A DNA stretch of 64,000 bases from DATMNR01 sp963702765 (GCA_963702765.1 CAVPEB010000068.1:38509-102508), one strand, 5' to 3'; shown: positions 28,915-37,837, counted from the first letter of the stretch. Made by a program: numbers and translations. The notes: generated by a model not told the origin, from the sequence alone.

Positions 28915-29703
28915 ATGGATGGTTCTTCTCAGAGCGCTAGTTATACACCGGAAGAGGCAGATGCTTCTCTCCTGGAGCAGCAAGGTGAGGGTGTACACGA
29001 AGAGGAGGCTTCACCACATATTCATCTCCCCAATCCCAGTTATTGGCCGATACTTCTCGGTGCGGCTATTGCTATTACGATGATAGGGTTAGTGGCTGTC
29101 TCAATAAACCCGTTAATAGCCCTTATCGGACTTATTCTTGTGTTTCTGTGCATTTTGGGGTGGGCATTTGAAGACCCGATGGCGAAACTGAAGGATGTGT
29201 ACGTGGCTGTGCACAAGAAAGCGGATCCCTGGAAATTCAAAATCGGCATGAACGTTCTTGATTCGCAGAGGAACTTGCTTGGCAAAGTTCAAGCTCGTTT
29301 TAGCCGCCATATTCTTGTTGAGCGCGGGCGTTTCTTCCGAAACGTGTATTATATACCCCTCAGTGTCGTGCGAGATGAGGTCAAGAGTAATACAATCGCG
29401 CTGACGATAAGTGAAGAAGAACTGCTGAATAGAGGATATAACAATATTCCGGATGACCTTTATGCAGATGTGCCTGAACATGGTTTCCCAGTGGTAAGAG
29501 GCGCAGCGCAGTTTGCCAGAAGGCCGTTATCACCTGCAGAAACCGGGCATTACGCTTATGGGAGAAGATCGCCGGGTATTAATACGGATGCGAGTGGTTC
29601 ATATCATCGTATTGAGGTCCTGCCAAGTCCACAAACGTATGTAACAGAGGATATGTACAGTACTGATGAGCCGATTCCAGCGCGAGCCATCAGTGCGGAT
29701 TAG
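28915..29703 (+). CDS. COX4-like membrane protein with PRC-barrel-like domain
   Basis: The 262-residue protein has an acidic N-terminus, two hydrophobic helices (PSYWPILLGAAIAITMIGLVAV and LIALIGLILVFLCILGWAF, about residues 42-85) resembling the small prokaryotic cytochrome oxidase subunit IV, then a cytosolic domain (IGMNVLDSQRNLLGKVQARFSRHILVERG to LTISEEELLNRGY, about 105-185) with the strand pattern of PRC-barrel/DUF2171 proteins, and a Pro/Tyr-rich tail. The combination is unusual. No oxidase genes are adjacent, so a respiratory role is uncertain. GGAGG lies about 12 bases before the ATG. The gap 28674-28914 shows no gene. Confidence 0.6.
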   Translation: MDGSSQSASYTPEEADASLLEQQGEGVHEEEASPHIHLPNPSYWPILLGAAIAITMIGLVAVSINPLIALIGLILVFLCILGWAFEDPMAKLKDVYVAVHKKADPWKFKIGMNVLDSQRNLLGKVQARFSRHILVERGRFFRNVYYIPLSVVRDEVKSNTIALTISEEELLNRGYNNIPDDLYADVPEHGFPVVRGAAQFARRPLSPAETGHYAYGRRSPGINTDASGSYHRIEVLPSPQTYVTEDMYSTDEPIPARAISAD

Positions 29704-29764
29704 TTTGGATTGAAGCTGTGTGCAGGGGTAATATTTGTAAATAGCGAGATCATTCAAGAAATAC

Positions 29765-29796
29765 AGGACGGCCGCGAGAGCCGTCCTTTTGTTTTG
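29765..29796 (+). terminator. rho-independent terminator after the COX4-like gene
   Basis: AGGACGGC pairs with GCCGTCCT (29765-29772, 29780-29787) around a CGCGAGA loop and is followed by TTTTGTTTT. Confidence 0.85.
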
Positions 29797-29824
29797 GTCT
29801 GGAATAACAAGCATGGGATGAGGA

Positions 29825-29851
29825 TACAGGACGGCCGCGAGGGCCGTCTCT
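29825..29851 (-). repeat. second copy of the terminator hairpin, facing ybaK
   Basis: ATACAGGACGGCCGCGAG is repeated 64 bases after the first copy. Here GACGGCC pairs with GGCCGTC (29830-29836, 29842-29848) just before the stop of the convergent ybaK-like gene, so it may terminate that gene. Confidence 0.55.
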
Positions 29852-29859
29852 ACATTTCA

Positions 29860-30324
29860 TTATTTGCGAATACGAAGAATGGTGCCTTGATTAGCACGAA
29901 CGAGTTCTTCGGTGCTTATCTTGACAAGGGAGGTTTCACTGCCGCCTCCTGTATAGACAACCTCCCGTTCCATCACTCTGGGATCAATCAGGAACATCGC
30001 TTGATAGCCGAATGAGGGAGTTCCTCCACACGGATAGCCAGTTTTAGCCAGGATTTCTTCCGGAGTCGCAAGGCGAAGTCCATCTCTCTGCAGCGTTTTG
30101 GCAATCCGTGAGACACTTACTCGATCTTCGCCTTTCACAATGGCTGTAATCAGTTGATCGTCACTATCGAGAAGACAGATGTTCTTCACAAGTTCTTCAG
30201 GAGATGCATTGACAGCAAGAGCCGCTTCTGCGACTGAGTGACAGGGTTGATCGAATGACAGATGCTCGGCTGGGATGTGCTGCTCCTGTAGATAGGCTTG
30301 AAGTCGTTGTTCAGAGGTATCCAT
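29860..30324 (-). CDS. YbaK/ProX-type aminoacyl-tRNA deacylase
   Basis: A small cytosolic trans-editing protein of 154 residues that hydrolyses mischarged aminoacyl-tRNA (Cys-tRNA-Pro or Ala-tRNA-Pro in known members). It shows the YbaK/EbsC fold landmarks: the N-terminal strand with HSVAEAALAVNASPEELVKNIC, the conserved Lys in AIVKGEDRVS, and the GYPCGGTPSFG loop, ending in VKISTEELVRANQGTILRI. The ATG at 30324 is chosen because AGGAA lies six bases upstream; an upstream TTG at 30339 lacks a site. Which tRNA it edits cannot be read from sequence. Confidence 0.88.
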   Translation of the reverse strand: MDTSEQRLQAYLQEQHIPAEHLSFDQPCHSVAEAALAVNASPEELVKNICLLDSDDQLITAIVKGEDRVSVSRIAKTLQRDGLRLATPEEILAKTGYPCGGTPSFGYQAMFLIDPRVMEREVVYTGGGSETSLVKISTEELVRANQGTILRIRK

Positions 30325-30415
30325 CTGGCTTCCTTTCAAGATGAGTGTAGTGATGGGAAATATCTTACCAGATGGTTGCTTTCAGTACAAGCCTCGTAAA
30401 TCACCTGAGTTTCAT

Positions 30416-30739
30416 CTATGTTTCTTGATCTTGCTTATTGCTTAGCTCTAATAGAATGTTGTTCGTCATGCCCCTGAGTCTCCTATTGGCCTCCTCTAAA
30501 TCAAGAACTGCTTTGACGAAGTTGTCATATTCTTGTTTGAACAAGAAATACATAATGACGAGTGTTGCAATCCACCAGATCGCTTCGATCACGATGGTAA
30601 TTGCGTATGGGATTGTGCGGCCAGGAGGAGTGAGGGAGAAGAATGATTGCACGAGAATCCAGCCAATCAGAGCAATCAACTGAACAGTTAAAAATCTCCT
30701 GACTTTATGCGCGCGTTTTTGCATGCCAGTCTGTTCCAT
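30416..30739 (-). CDS. two-helix membrane protein with coiled-coil tail
   Basis: The 107-residue protein has a basic N-terminus, two hydrophobic helices (LTVQLIALIGWILVQSFFSL and AITIVIEAIWWIATLVIMYFL, about 17-36 and 46-67) and a cytosolic helical tail (YDNFVKAVLDLEEANRRLRGM) likely to form a coiled coil. I do not recognise a family. The start has GGGAGGG eight bases upstream. It precedes the ybaK-like gene on the same strand by about 90 bases and may be co-transcribed with it. Confidence 0.6.
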   Translation of the reverse strand: MEQTGMQKRAHKVRRFLTVQLIALIGWILVQSFFSLTPPGRTIPYAITIVIEAIWWIATLVIMYFLFKQEYDNFVKAVLDLEEANRRLRGMTNNILLELSNKQDQET

Positions 30740-30833
30740 CGGTGAAAGCCCTCCCTATCTAACTTTAAGTTTTATATTACACCGTTTGTGGAGGCTCTTA
30801 CAAATATTAGAGATACGAGTGCAGCTTCTCAAA

Positions 30834-31005
30834 AGTGCAGGGGGCGAGGACGGCGCAAGCGCCCCCACCCGTCATCCACACAGCCCCCGTCCCTACATAT
30901 TGTACGCGCCTGCGGCGCGTTCTGGTGGGAATGTGGAAGGATTGTATGCGCCAACAGAAGCATACAATCCTTCCACATTCCCATAAAAAGGCTCGCTTGC
31001 GAGCC
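30834..31005. repeat. structured intergenic repeat cluster, copy B
   Basis: This gap (30740-31137) holds three GC-rich hairpins. GGGGGCG/CGCCCCC spans about 30840-30865. ACGCGCC-TGC-GGCGCGT lies at 30904-30920. A perfect 24-bp stem (30926-30949 with 30960-30983, ten-base loop) is followed by CATAAAAAGGCTCGC and GCGAGCC (30990-31005). Its 3' part matches copy A at 22340-22362 almost exactly. Confidence 0.75.
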
Positions 31006-31137
31006 AGGTCTGGCGCTTTGTCACTTTCGATGAGGCAAATTTAGATTTAGGTAGACTGATCATATTTTGTCTAAGTGATGGTACAATCAGGAACAGTTCA
31101 GGCGATTTTTGAGAATGTACTGAAAGGAGCAAAGATC

Positions 31138-31587
31138 ATGGAATGCATGAGTTGTCTCTCTCTTCAAGGAATCCGGCGTATTTCACCAGGGCCTTACATC
31201 TACGAAGGCCACTCCTGGGTTGTTGACCATGCGTATCCAACGTCCCTAAAAGGATGGCTGGTTATTGTTTTGAAAAGGCATGTGGAGGCGTTACACGATC
31301 TGACCCACGAGGAATTTCGGGAACTTGCGGACATTCAATATCGCCTGGCACAGGTCATGCGATCCAGAGCTTCAATAGAAAAAGAGTACATGATGTGTTT
31401 TGCGGAGGCAGAACACTTTCAACATATCCATATTCATTTTGTGGCAAAGCCTATAGATCTTCCGCAAGAGGCCAAAGGACCACGAATTTTTTCCTATTTG
31501 AACGTCGATCAGCAATATGCCGTTCCCCCAGATGAGATCAAGGTTTTGTGTGAAGAATTGAAGGCGGCACTGAAATCGGGCAATTAG
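31138..31587 (+). CDS. HIT-family nucleotide hydrolase
   Basis: The 149-residue protein carries the histidine triad HIHIHFVAKP near residue 97, the hallmark of HIT proteins that hydrolyse AMP-lysine, dinucleoside polyphosphates or similar AMP conjugates. Other landmarks are MECMSCLSLQG at the start (CxxC instead of the common zinc-binding CxFC) and GWLVIVLKRHVEALHDLTHEEF. The ATG at 31138 has AAGGAG nine bases upstream; the longer frame from 31075 lacks a site. It stands alone, with a TTGTCT/TACAAT-like promoter about 60-90 bases upstream. The substrate is unknown. Confidence 0.85.
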   Translation: MECMSCLSLQGIRRISPGPYIYEGHSWVVDHAYPTSLKGWLVIVLKRHVEALHDLTHEEFRELADIQYRLAQVMRSRASIEKEYMMCFAEAEHFQHIHIHFVAKPIDLPQEAKGPRIFSYLNVDQQYAVPPDEIKVLCEELKAALKSGN

Positions 31588-31639
31588 AAATAGCTCATCG
31601 GACGTGGTTTTAGATGTACTCCTTACTGACTGCTCTAGC

Positions 31640-31905
31640 TCTTCGATTGTGGTTTCACTACCTGTTTGTAGTAATCGCACAGATCGGTGATGGGACACAT
31701 TTCTCACAGCGTGGCCGATCGAAGACACAGATGCGCTGCCCATGCCTCAGAAGCACTTTGTGGAAATTGTAGATGATGCGGGCATCATTGGGTAGCAGTG
31801 CCTGTAATAGATCATGTGCGGCATCGGCAGTTACTTTCTTGCCAATCAAACCTAAACGGATGCTGATACGCCAGACGTGGGTATCTACCCATGCTCGCAT
31901 TTAGT
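31640..31905 (-). pseudogene. 3' fragment of an endonuclease III (nth) paralogue
   Basis: The fragment encodes VSIRLGLIGKKVTADAAHDLLQALLPNDAR-like sequence and the iron-sulfur tail (CEKC), matching the C-terminal third of the full nth at 37838-38575 with few differences. A one-base shift near 31700 breaks the last part (CEKC then ITDLCDYYKQ). The catalytic HhH part is missing; the 5' side stops abruptly near 31905, where another gene fragment begins. It is a remnant of a duplication. Confidence 0.85.
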
Positions 31906-31984
31906 AACTTTCAGAGACGATTGCATGAGGCTGTTCTTGCCCACAAAGGGCTTCTTGTTAAAGAGAGAGCGTGTTGAAAAACCC

Positions 31985-32265
31985 TTCACTACGCAACCAA
32001 CAGGGAGACATGGGTGGGTTGCATCGTCTCCTGCACGACGGCCAGCAAGTGCTCGCGCAACCAGTCCAGGTCCACTTCCTAGCGCAAGGTGGTGTTGAAG
32101 GCTGCCACAGTCTTGCGGCGTCATACTTGCCACGATAGAAGCCCAGGTCAATACTCTGCTGGATGCCCTGGCGCAGGAGCTGGAAGAGAACCGCGATGAC
32201 CAACGTGGAGAGGACGATGGCTACGTTATTTTCCCGGCTGATGAATCCCCGCGGGACGCCCCTGC
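31985..32265 (-). pseudogene. 3' fragment of a 7-helix membrane sensor paralogue
   Basis: Read across frames, this encodes NNVAIVLSTLVIAVLFQLLRQGIQ, FYRGKYDAA and, shifted, REHLL-VVQETMQPTHVSL, closely matching the end of the protein at 60506-61864 (NNDVAIVVSTLVIAALFQPL; FYRSKYDAAKTLEAF; VQETMQPAHVSLWL). The membrane part is missing and there is a frameshift near 32110. It abuts the nth fragment, so the stretch 31640-32265 is a junction of two gene ends on the minus strand. Confidence 0.8.
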
Positions 32266-32313
32266 TAGCGTGCATAGCTTTGTCGTTCAGATCTCTCAGT
32301 CACTTCTATTGAT

Positions 32314-32736
32314 CTATGTGGAAGACCTTTCTTCAGAAGCCATTTCACTGGCACGGCTCTCCTCTCCAATCGGCTCAACCCATTGTGCCCTCCAAGCCGG
32401 GGCCACGAAAGGATCGGCGTAGTAGCGCGTTTCCCGGATAATTTTTCCCTCGCGGAACTCGAGAATATTAGTGAGATGGTAGATCCGTCCACTATAGTCG
32501 GAGCGTCCCTCTACGACCCAGACATCTCCACTACCCACCATCCGACGAATGGTGATCGTTGGCGGTCCAGGATAAGCATCCTGCATCGCCTTCATGTTAT
32601 CACGGCCACGGATGCGCTCGCCTGACTGAGGCATGTCAATCACGACATCCTCATGACGGAGTGTATACTCTTGCTCAGAATCGAGTAGTCCTGCGAGATA
32701 GCGCTCGAGCAGGAGGCGGTTGACTTGTCTATCCAT
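32314..32736 (-). CDS. SnoaL/NTF2-like small protein
   Basis: The 140-residue protein has the cone-shaped NTF2/SnoaL pattern: helices (VNRLLLERYLAGLLDSEQEY), VVIDMPQSGERIRGRDNMKAM, and strands TITIRRMVGSGDVWVVEGRSDYSGRIYHLTNILEFREGKIIRETRYYADPF. The family binds small molecules, sometimes as cyclases or isomerases, but no catalytic site is certain. The ATG at 32736 has AAGGAG nine bases upstream and is preferred over the longer frame. It lies downstream of the DinB-like gene on the same strand, separated by about 70 bases. Confidence 0.75.
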   Translation of the reverse strand: MDRQVNRLLLERYLAGLLDSEQEYTLRHEDVVIDMPQSGERIRGRDNMKAMQDAYPGPPTITIRRMVGSGDVWVVEGRSDYSGRIYHLTNILEFREGKIIRETRYYADPFVAPAWRAQWVEPIGEESRASEMASEERSST

Positions 32737-32808
32737 AGTGTAATGCTCCTTGTCGATTTGCCTACGAAGCACTCGGCTTCGTAGGTCTCTGTCTCTGCAC
32801 AGATGGGT

Positions 32809-33327
32809 TCACCTTGATGCTCCTATCTGAGCCGCGTGCTCCTGGAAGTGGCTCGGCAGTGTCTGGCACAGGTCCAGGATCGTTTTGTACCCTGCACCGA
32901 AGCAATGGGCACCTCGCCCCCATTCGTCGTCCTGTATCCCCTCAACTGTCGCTACCATCACTGTATGGGCTTTGTCGTACCGGGCGAGAATCGATACACG
33001 AGTCTGGCTACGGGCGCTCTGTTTTACCAGCCTACGATTGATCAGGGGACCTAGCCAGCTCAGGAACGATGGCGGATTCAGGTAATTCTTCCCCAGGCGA
33101 ACATGCTCAATCGCCTCTGGTGTACCAGCGAGTGCATCCGCAAGATGTGTCAGCACTTCCCCTATGGTCCATGCCGTCGAGCTGGTTTTCCGCTGCCAGT
33201 CGGCATCGGTCAGTGACTCCACCACTGTATGAAAGGCGGAACGTGTTTCCTCCAATTGACGACGTAAAACCGTACGATCAGGAATGACTGTACTCGTGGT
33301 TGATGATCTCAATGCATGGGTACTCAT
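32809..33327 (-). CDS. DinB/mycothiol-dependent isomerase N-domain-like protein
   Basis: The 172-residue four-helix protein resembles the DinB and maleylpyruvate-isomerase N-terminal group: RRQLEETRSAFHTVVESLTDADWQRKT, SSTAWTIGEVLTHLADALAG with the first metal-ligand His, and a distal HFQEHAAQIG with further His residues. Members are metal-dependent, often thiol-cofactor transferases. GGGAGA lies eight bases before the ATG at 33327. It is divergent from the large SARP-like regulator at 33590, so the 262-base gap probably holds both promoters and may be a target of that regulator. Confidence 0.7.
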   Translation of the reverse strand: MSTHALRSSTTSTVIPDRTVLRRQLEETRSAFHTVVESLTDADWQRKTSSTAWTIGEVLTHLADALAGTPEAIEHVRLGKNYLNPPSFLSWLGPLINRRLVKQSARSQTRVSILARYDKAHTVMVATVEGIQDDEWGRGAHCFGAGYKTILDLCQTLPSHFQEHAAQIGASR

Positions 33328-33589
33328 ACGTGAATCTCCCTTTTCAAAACGTCTTTTGCCTTGCTCGATTGCAGCGAACAGGGCCTGAAAGTCGCGCTTC
33401 TCATGAAGCAGTGCTCTGCGCCATAGATGTGAGGTTGAGCTCGCCCTTTTTCTTCTTTCATGCGCCTAAAAACAGGCATTCTCTCTGGATCTGGCGATTG
33501 CCTCCACCAAGTCGGAGATGATACAATCTCTCTACACCTCGACTGGAGCGTAACATATCAGCGGGAAATCATCGTGAGAAAGACGTGAA

Positions 33590-36500
33590 ATGGGCCGATT
33601 GATTCTCAGATTGCTCGGGACGGCAGAAGTGAGCCACGCGGAGCAATCGCTCACCTTTCAAACTCGCAAGGTCCTGGCACTGCTAGCCTACCTTGCCGTG
33701 GAACAAGGGATACACTCTCGTGACAAGATCACGGCCCTCCTCTGGCCAGAAAGCGATGAAGAGCGAGGCAAAGCTTCGTTACGCCGAGCTCTGTCCTATT
33801 TGCGGGAGAGGCTTGATGAAACCTCTCACGAGCGCTCTGGTTCTGTGCTGCTGCAACCCCTACACGTGCTGATTGAACACCAGACGCTCAGTTTCAATGT
33901 TGCTTCTGATTTCGAGTTAGATACGCAGACCCTGGAAAAGGCGTTTACACTTGTTCGCCATCGCTCGTCAGGCGATCTGGGCACCCATCTGGCCCACCTG
34001 CATAAGGCTGCTTCCTGCTATCGGGGCAACTTCCTGGACGGCCTCTCTTTACCTGGCACCTCAGACTACGAGGACTGGCTGCTCCTGCAACGCGAAAGCT
34101 GGCGCCACCAGGCGAATACCATTTTCGACCATCTCTCCGAGTGGCAAACCGAAGCAGGAGAACTGGAGAACGCGCTTGATACTACCACCCGTTGGGTCGA
34201 GCACGACTTGCTCAACGAGACGGCCCACACTCGCCTGATGCAGTTGCACACTGGGCTAGGGAACCGCTCGGCTGCCTTACTGGCTTTTGAGCGCTATCAA
34301 AGCATCCTGGAGCGTGAGCTGAGCGCCGAGCCGTCATCAGAGATTATGGTGCTGGCCGAGCGCGTCCGTTCTCAGATTGCTCATGTTCGCAAATCGAAGC
34401 TGCATGAAGTACCCTCGCCACATGATGCGTGGGAATTCCCACTCACTGGGCGCACGGCTGAACACCAAGAGCTAGCCGCTGCGTTCCACACCATGCTGGC
34501 AGGTCGCACGCAGATGGCGACTATTGAGGGGGAGCCTGGCATCGGCAAGACACGGCTAGCAAAGGAATTCCTGAAGTGGGCAAGAGCGCAGGGAGCCGAT
34601 GTGCTTGAAGCACGCGCGTTTGAGACGGGGAATCGTCTGCCCTATCAACCACTGGTCGAGGCGTTGCGCTCTCGCCTGGAGGGCGAGCAAGACATCCAGA
34701 AACTGCTCAGCGATGTCTGGCTGGCTGAACTGGCCCGGTTGTTGCCAGAATTCCGCGAGCAGATCCCAGACCTGCCTTCTCCACTGCCTCTGAGTGAGGC
34801 AGAGGCGCGCACCCGCTTGTTCGAGGCACTGGCGCGTCTCGGGCACGCTTTGGCGAGACGCGCGCCCCTCGTCCTCTTCATTGACGATGCGCAGTGGGCG
34901 GATGCGGCCTCTCTCGATGCGTTGCAGTATGCCAGCCGACGCTGGGAAACCGCACACCTTCCGGTGTTCGTGCTCTGCACCTTCCGATCGGACGACCTGG
35001 CTAGTAATGTTGCGCTTGCAGAGTGGCTGACGAACCTGGAACGGACCCTACGTGTCAGACGCCAGACCCTCATCTCACTTACCTTTGAGGAAACGCTGCG
35101 ATTGGTAGAGTCTCTCTTTGGTGCCGAGAAAGGGACATCAGAGCATGGGGACAAGGGTCAAGCACAAAAGGTTGGGAGCATCGAAGCATGGGGCCGATGG
35201 CTTTTTGCTGAAACCAGGGGGTACCCCTTTTTTCTTATCGAGTACCTCAAAATACTTGCTGAACAGAGAGAGCTGCTCCGCGATGAAGCGAGAACGGTGC
35301 TGATTCCTTCTGATGGGTTCATGCTCCGAGAAGCAGCGCCATTCCGCCTCCCGGCGAGCATACGGGACTTCGTTCATGCACGCTTAACGCGGCTGAGCCA
35401 TACTGCACTTACCCTGTGTATGGCCGCGGCTGTGCTAGGTGATGGCTGCACCTTTGATCAGCTTCGCCGTGTGTCTGATATCGATGAAAATCAAGCCCTG
35501 TCCGCCCTGGATGAAGCAGTGACACGAGGCCTCCTGCAAGAAACGGGCGACAAATGCTCCTTTACCCACGATAGCATACGTGAAGGGGCCTATGCCGAAG
35601 CAGGCGAGAGCAGGAGACGAGTCCTTCATCGCCGGTCACTCGAGACCCTCCAAGTGGCATCGGTCTCTCCCTCTGAACTAGCTCGTCATGCGTTGGCGGC
35701 GGGTCTTCCTGATGCCGCTGCTCGTTTGAGTATCGCAGCAGGTGATGCAGCCATGCGTGTGTTTGCTGCGCGTGATGCGATTGCGCAGTATGAACAAGCG
35801 TGGCAGCTTGTGAGGCGGTCGAATGAGTCTCCCCTTTCGGGAGAGGAGAACGTAGTCATATCGCTGGCTGAACTGTCCCGGCTCTATCTTCAGCTGGGTT
35901 GGGCGTGCGAGTTAAGCAGTCAGTTTGCTCGAGCGGAGAGCCTCTACGAGGAGTTGTTAACCCTGGCGCGAGCGTTGCACGAGCCAGTGATGGAATGTGC
36001 CGCACTGAATCGCCTGGCGACCCAGGCTGCGCAGAACAGCCAGGATCTGGCAAGAGCAGAGGAACTGCTCCAACAGGCTCTTGCCATCGCCGAGAGCAGC
36101 CAGAATAAAGCTGGAGTGGCAGAAACGGCTTGGAATCTCGCGCAGACAGGGTTTTATGCTGCAAAGATGGCAGCATCACTTCCGCATGCTGAGAGGGCGC
36201 TGGCACTGGCGCGAGAATTGAAAGAGCAGGAACTCATTGGGCGAAGCTTGCATGCGCTCGCCACCCTTGAAACCGCCTTGGGGAGACAGGAGGAGAGTCT
36301 GTCTCATGCCGAAGAGGCGCGCATACTCTACGCGACCTTGGGCAACCAGGTCAGGGAGGTAGGTTGCCTGTGCGTGATAGCCAGAGCCAGCATCGATGGG
36401 GGACACCTTGACGAAGGAATCGATGCTGCGAGGAAGGCGCTCGCGATGAGCGAAGCAATGGAAGACACCTGGGGATACATCAATGCCGCCGCTCAGCTGG

Positions 36501-37264
36501 TGCCAGGCTTGCTTCATCGTGGGGCATACGGCGAAGCGTTCGCCGTCGGGCAAGAGGCCGTCGCCCTGGCGCGCACGCTTGAGATCACGCCATTGCTGGT
36601 CATCACCCTCACAGAGTGGGGCAATGTCTGCCGAGCGAATCTTGCGCCCGAGGCGGCGAAGGTCGCTCATAACGAAGCGCTCGCCCGCTGTGAGGGCTCC
36701 ATGCCGCCCCACTACGTCGGATGGATTGCGAGCGAACTCTGCGCAGATTGCGTCGTGGCTGAACAGTGGCAGCAAGCGTATACGTACGCTCTCAAAGCAG
36801 ATGCGGCCAGAGATCCGAGCATTCTCTCTCTTGGGGGTGCGGCCCGCTGGTATGAGATCGCAGCTTTGCTATGGGGAGGGAGTCCAGACCGGGCCAGGGA
36901 AGAGGTACGTCGCTTGAGAGAGGACATGAACAACAAAGGGCGCTCTGCTCTTCACTATCTGCGATCGCTCGCGGTACTCGCCCAGTTTCAAGGCAAAGTC
37001 GATTCCGCTGTGGAACACCTCCAGGAGGCAGCACGTTGCGCAGAAGAGGTGGGGTTACCAGGTGAACTGTGGTCACTGTATATGGAACTCGGGGAGATGT
37101 ACCAGCAACAGGATGAGGAGAGCCATGCAGACCAGGCATTCGCGCGCGCTGCCGAGATCATACAAGCACTCGCAGACACAATGGAAGACCAGCAACAGCG
37201 CACGACCTTCCTCTCCGCACCAGTAGTAAAGCGCGTATCGGAACACGTTCGGTTTTTGTTGTGA
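33590..37264 (+). CDS. SARP-type transcriptional regulator with BTAD, AAA ATPase and TPR domains
   Basis: The 1224-residue protein opens with a winged-helix DNA-binding domain (LRLLGTAEVSHAEQSLTFQTRKVLALLAYLA, about 1-100), then a BTAD helical domain (about 105-265: LHKAASCYRGNFLDGLSL, WVEHDLLNETAHTRLMQL). An AAA/STAND ATPase follows, with Walker A EGEPGIGKTRLAKEF near 313 and Walker B LFIDDAQWAD near 427. About 500 residues of TPR-like helical repeats come next (LYEELLTLARALHEPVMECAAL, LPHAERALALARELKEQELIG). Such regulators sense a ligand through the TPR region and switch on nearby genes. The target is not shown; the divergent DinB/SnoaL pair is the obvious candidate. It is full length and free of frameshifts. 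Confidence 0.9.
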   Translation: MGRLILRLLGTAEVSHAEQSLTFQTRKVLALLAYLAVEQGIHSRDKITALLWPESDEERGKASLRRALSYLRERLDETSHERSGSVLLQPLHVLIEHQTLSFNVASDFELDTQTLEKAFTLVRHRSSGDLGTHLAHLHKAASCYRGNFLDGLSLPGTSDYEDWLLLQRESWRHQANTIFDHLSEWQTEAGELENALDTTTRWVEHDLLNETAHTRLMQLHTGLGNRSAALLAFERYQSILERELSAEPSSEIMVLAERVRSQIAHVRKSKLHEVPSPHDAWEFPLTGRTAEHQELAAAFHTMLAGRTQMATIEGEPGIGKTRLAKEFLKWARAQGADVLEARAFETGNRLPYQPLVEALRSRLEGEQDIQKLLSDVWLAELARLLPEFREQIPDLPSPLPLSEAEARTRLFEALARLGHALARRAPLVLFIDDAQWADAASLDALQYASRRWETAHLPVFVLCTFRSDDLASNVALAEWLTNLERTLRVRRQTLISLTFEETLRLVESLFGAEKGTSEHGDKGQAQKVGSIEAWGRWLFAETRGYPFFLIEYLKILAEQRELLRDEARTVLIPSDGFMLREAAPFRLPASIRDFVHARLTRLSHTALTLCMAAAVLGDGCTFDQLRRVSDIDENQALSALDEAVTRGLLQETGDKCSFTHDSIREGAYAEAGESRRRVLHRRSLETLQVASVSPSELARHALAAGLPDAAARLSIAAGDAAMRVFAARDAIAQYEQAWQLVRRSNESPLSGEENVVISLAELSRLYLQLGWACELSSQFARAESLYEELLTLARALHEPVMECAALNRLATQAAQNSQDLARAEELLQQALAIAESSQNKAGVAETAWNLAQTGFYAAKMAASLPHAERALALARELKEQELIGRSLHALATLETALGRQEESLSHAEEARILYATLGNQVREVGCLCVIARASIDGGHLDEGIDAARKALAMSEAMEDTWGYINAAAQLVPGLLHRGAYGEAFAVGQEAVALARTLEITPLLVITLTEWGNVCRANLAPEAAKVAHNEALARCEGSMPPHYVGWIASELCADCVVAEQWQQAYTYALKADAARDPSILSLGGAARWYEIAALLWGGSPDRAREEVRRLREDMNNKGRSALHYLRSLAVLAQFQGKVDSAVEHLQEAARCAEEVGLPGELWSLYMELGEMYQQQDEESHADQAFARAAEIIQALADTMEDQQQRTTFLSAPVVKRVSEHVRFLL

Positions 37265-37837
37265 AGTTGGATGATTGTGGGGTTACAGTATCAGAAAGTG
37301 TTGTCACATGATGACATTACCCATTGTTCGCACGGCATGCCGTACGGGCCAAACTGCGGTGGCCTCTATCCCTAGGCATATGCTGTCGGGACTACGTGTT
37401 CCTGTCTGCATGTTCGCTGTAAGTGCTTCTCATGGAATCCACGAGGCTTGCGAAACAGCGTCGGAATCTCGCGCCGGCCTTTTACGAGAGACACGATTTC
37501 GCCTCTCAACCTCCACGCTCATTAGAACGATTGTACTACCTATGGAGAGGGATGTCAAGAAAGAACTCATGCATGGATGACCATACCTGTCCTGATTTGA
37601 CAAACGTTCGAGCGAACGTTTACTACACCGGAATTTTCTAAAGCTTCATGCTCGCTTTTTTCGGCGTTCAATGGAAACTGAATTCATTTGCAGTGACGGT
37701 GGAATTCTCACATAGCTTTGGGGTTGGTATACACTCCTTTGGCGCATGTGACAAGTTCCTTTTGTTTGTGGGAGCGCAGCCCATTCAAGCGACCGGAAAA
37801 CGAGGCAAGCAGGACCAGTAAATAGGCACAATAATAA
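37265..37837. other. gene-poor gap with orphan promoter and operator signals
   Basis: The 573 bases have only short open frames without recognisable domains. On the minus strand TTGACA (37553-37558) and TACAAT (37530-37535) are spaced by 17 bases, a near-consensus promoter with no visible downstream gene. On the plus strand TTGACA (37597-37602) runs into the palindrome described at 37602-37621. The gap may be what remains of a deleted regulated gene. Confidence 0.45.
37602..37621. promoter_or_regulatory. palindromic operator-like site
   Basis: AAACGTTCG and CGAACGTTT form a perfect 9-bp inverted repeat around AG, overlapping a TTGACA box at 37597-37602. The shape fits a TetR/LacI-type operator. 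No regulator or regulated gene is adjacent. Confidence 0.45.

Noticed and set aside
37275..37641. Open frames of 72-101 codons after the SARP gene as real genes
   Set aside because: They overlap each other in different frames, have odd composition and no ribosome site.
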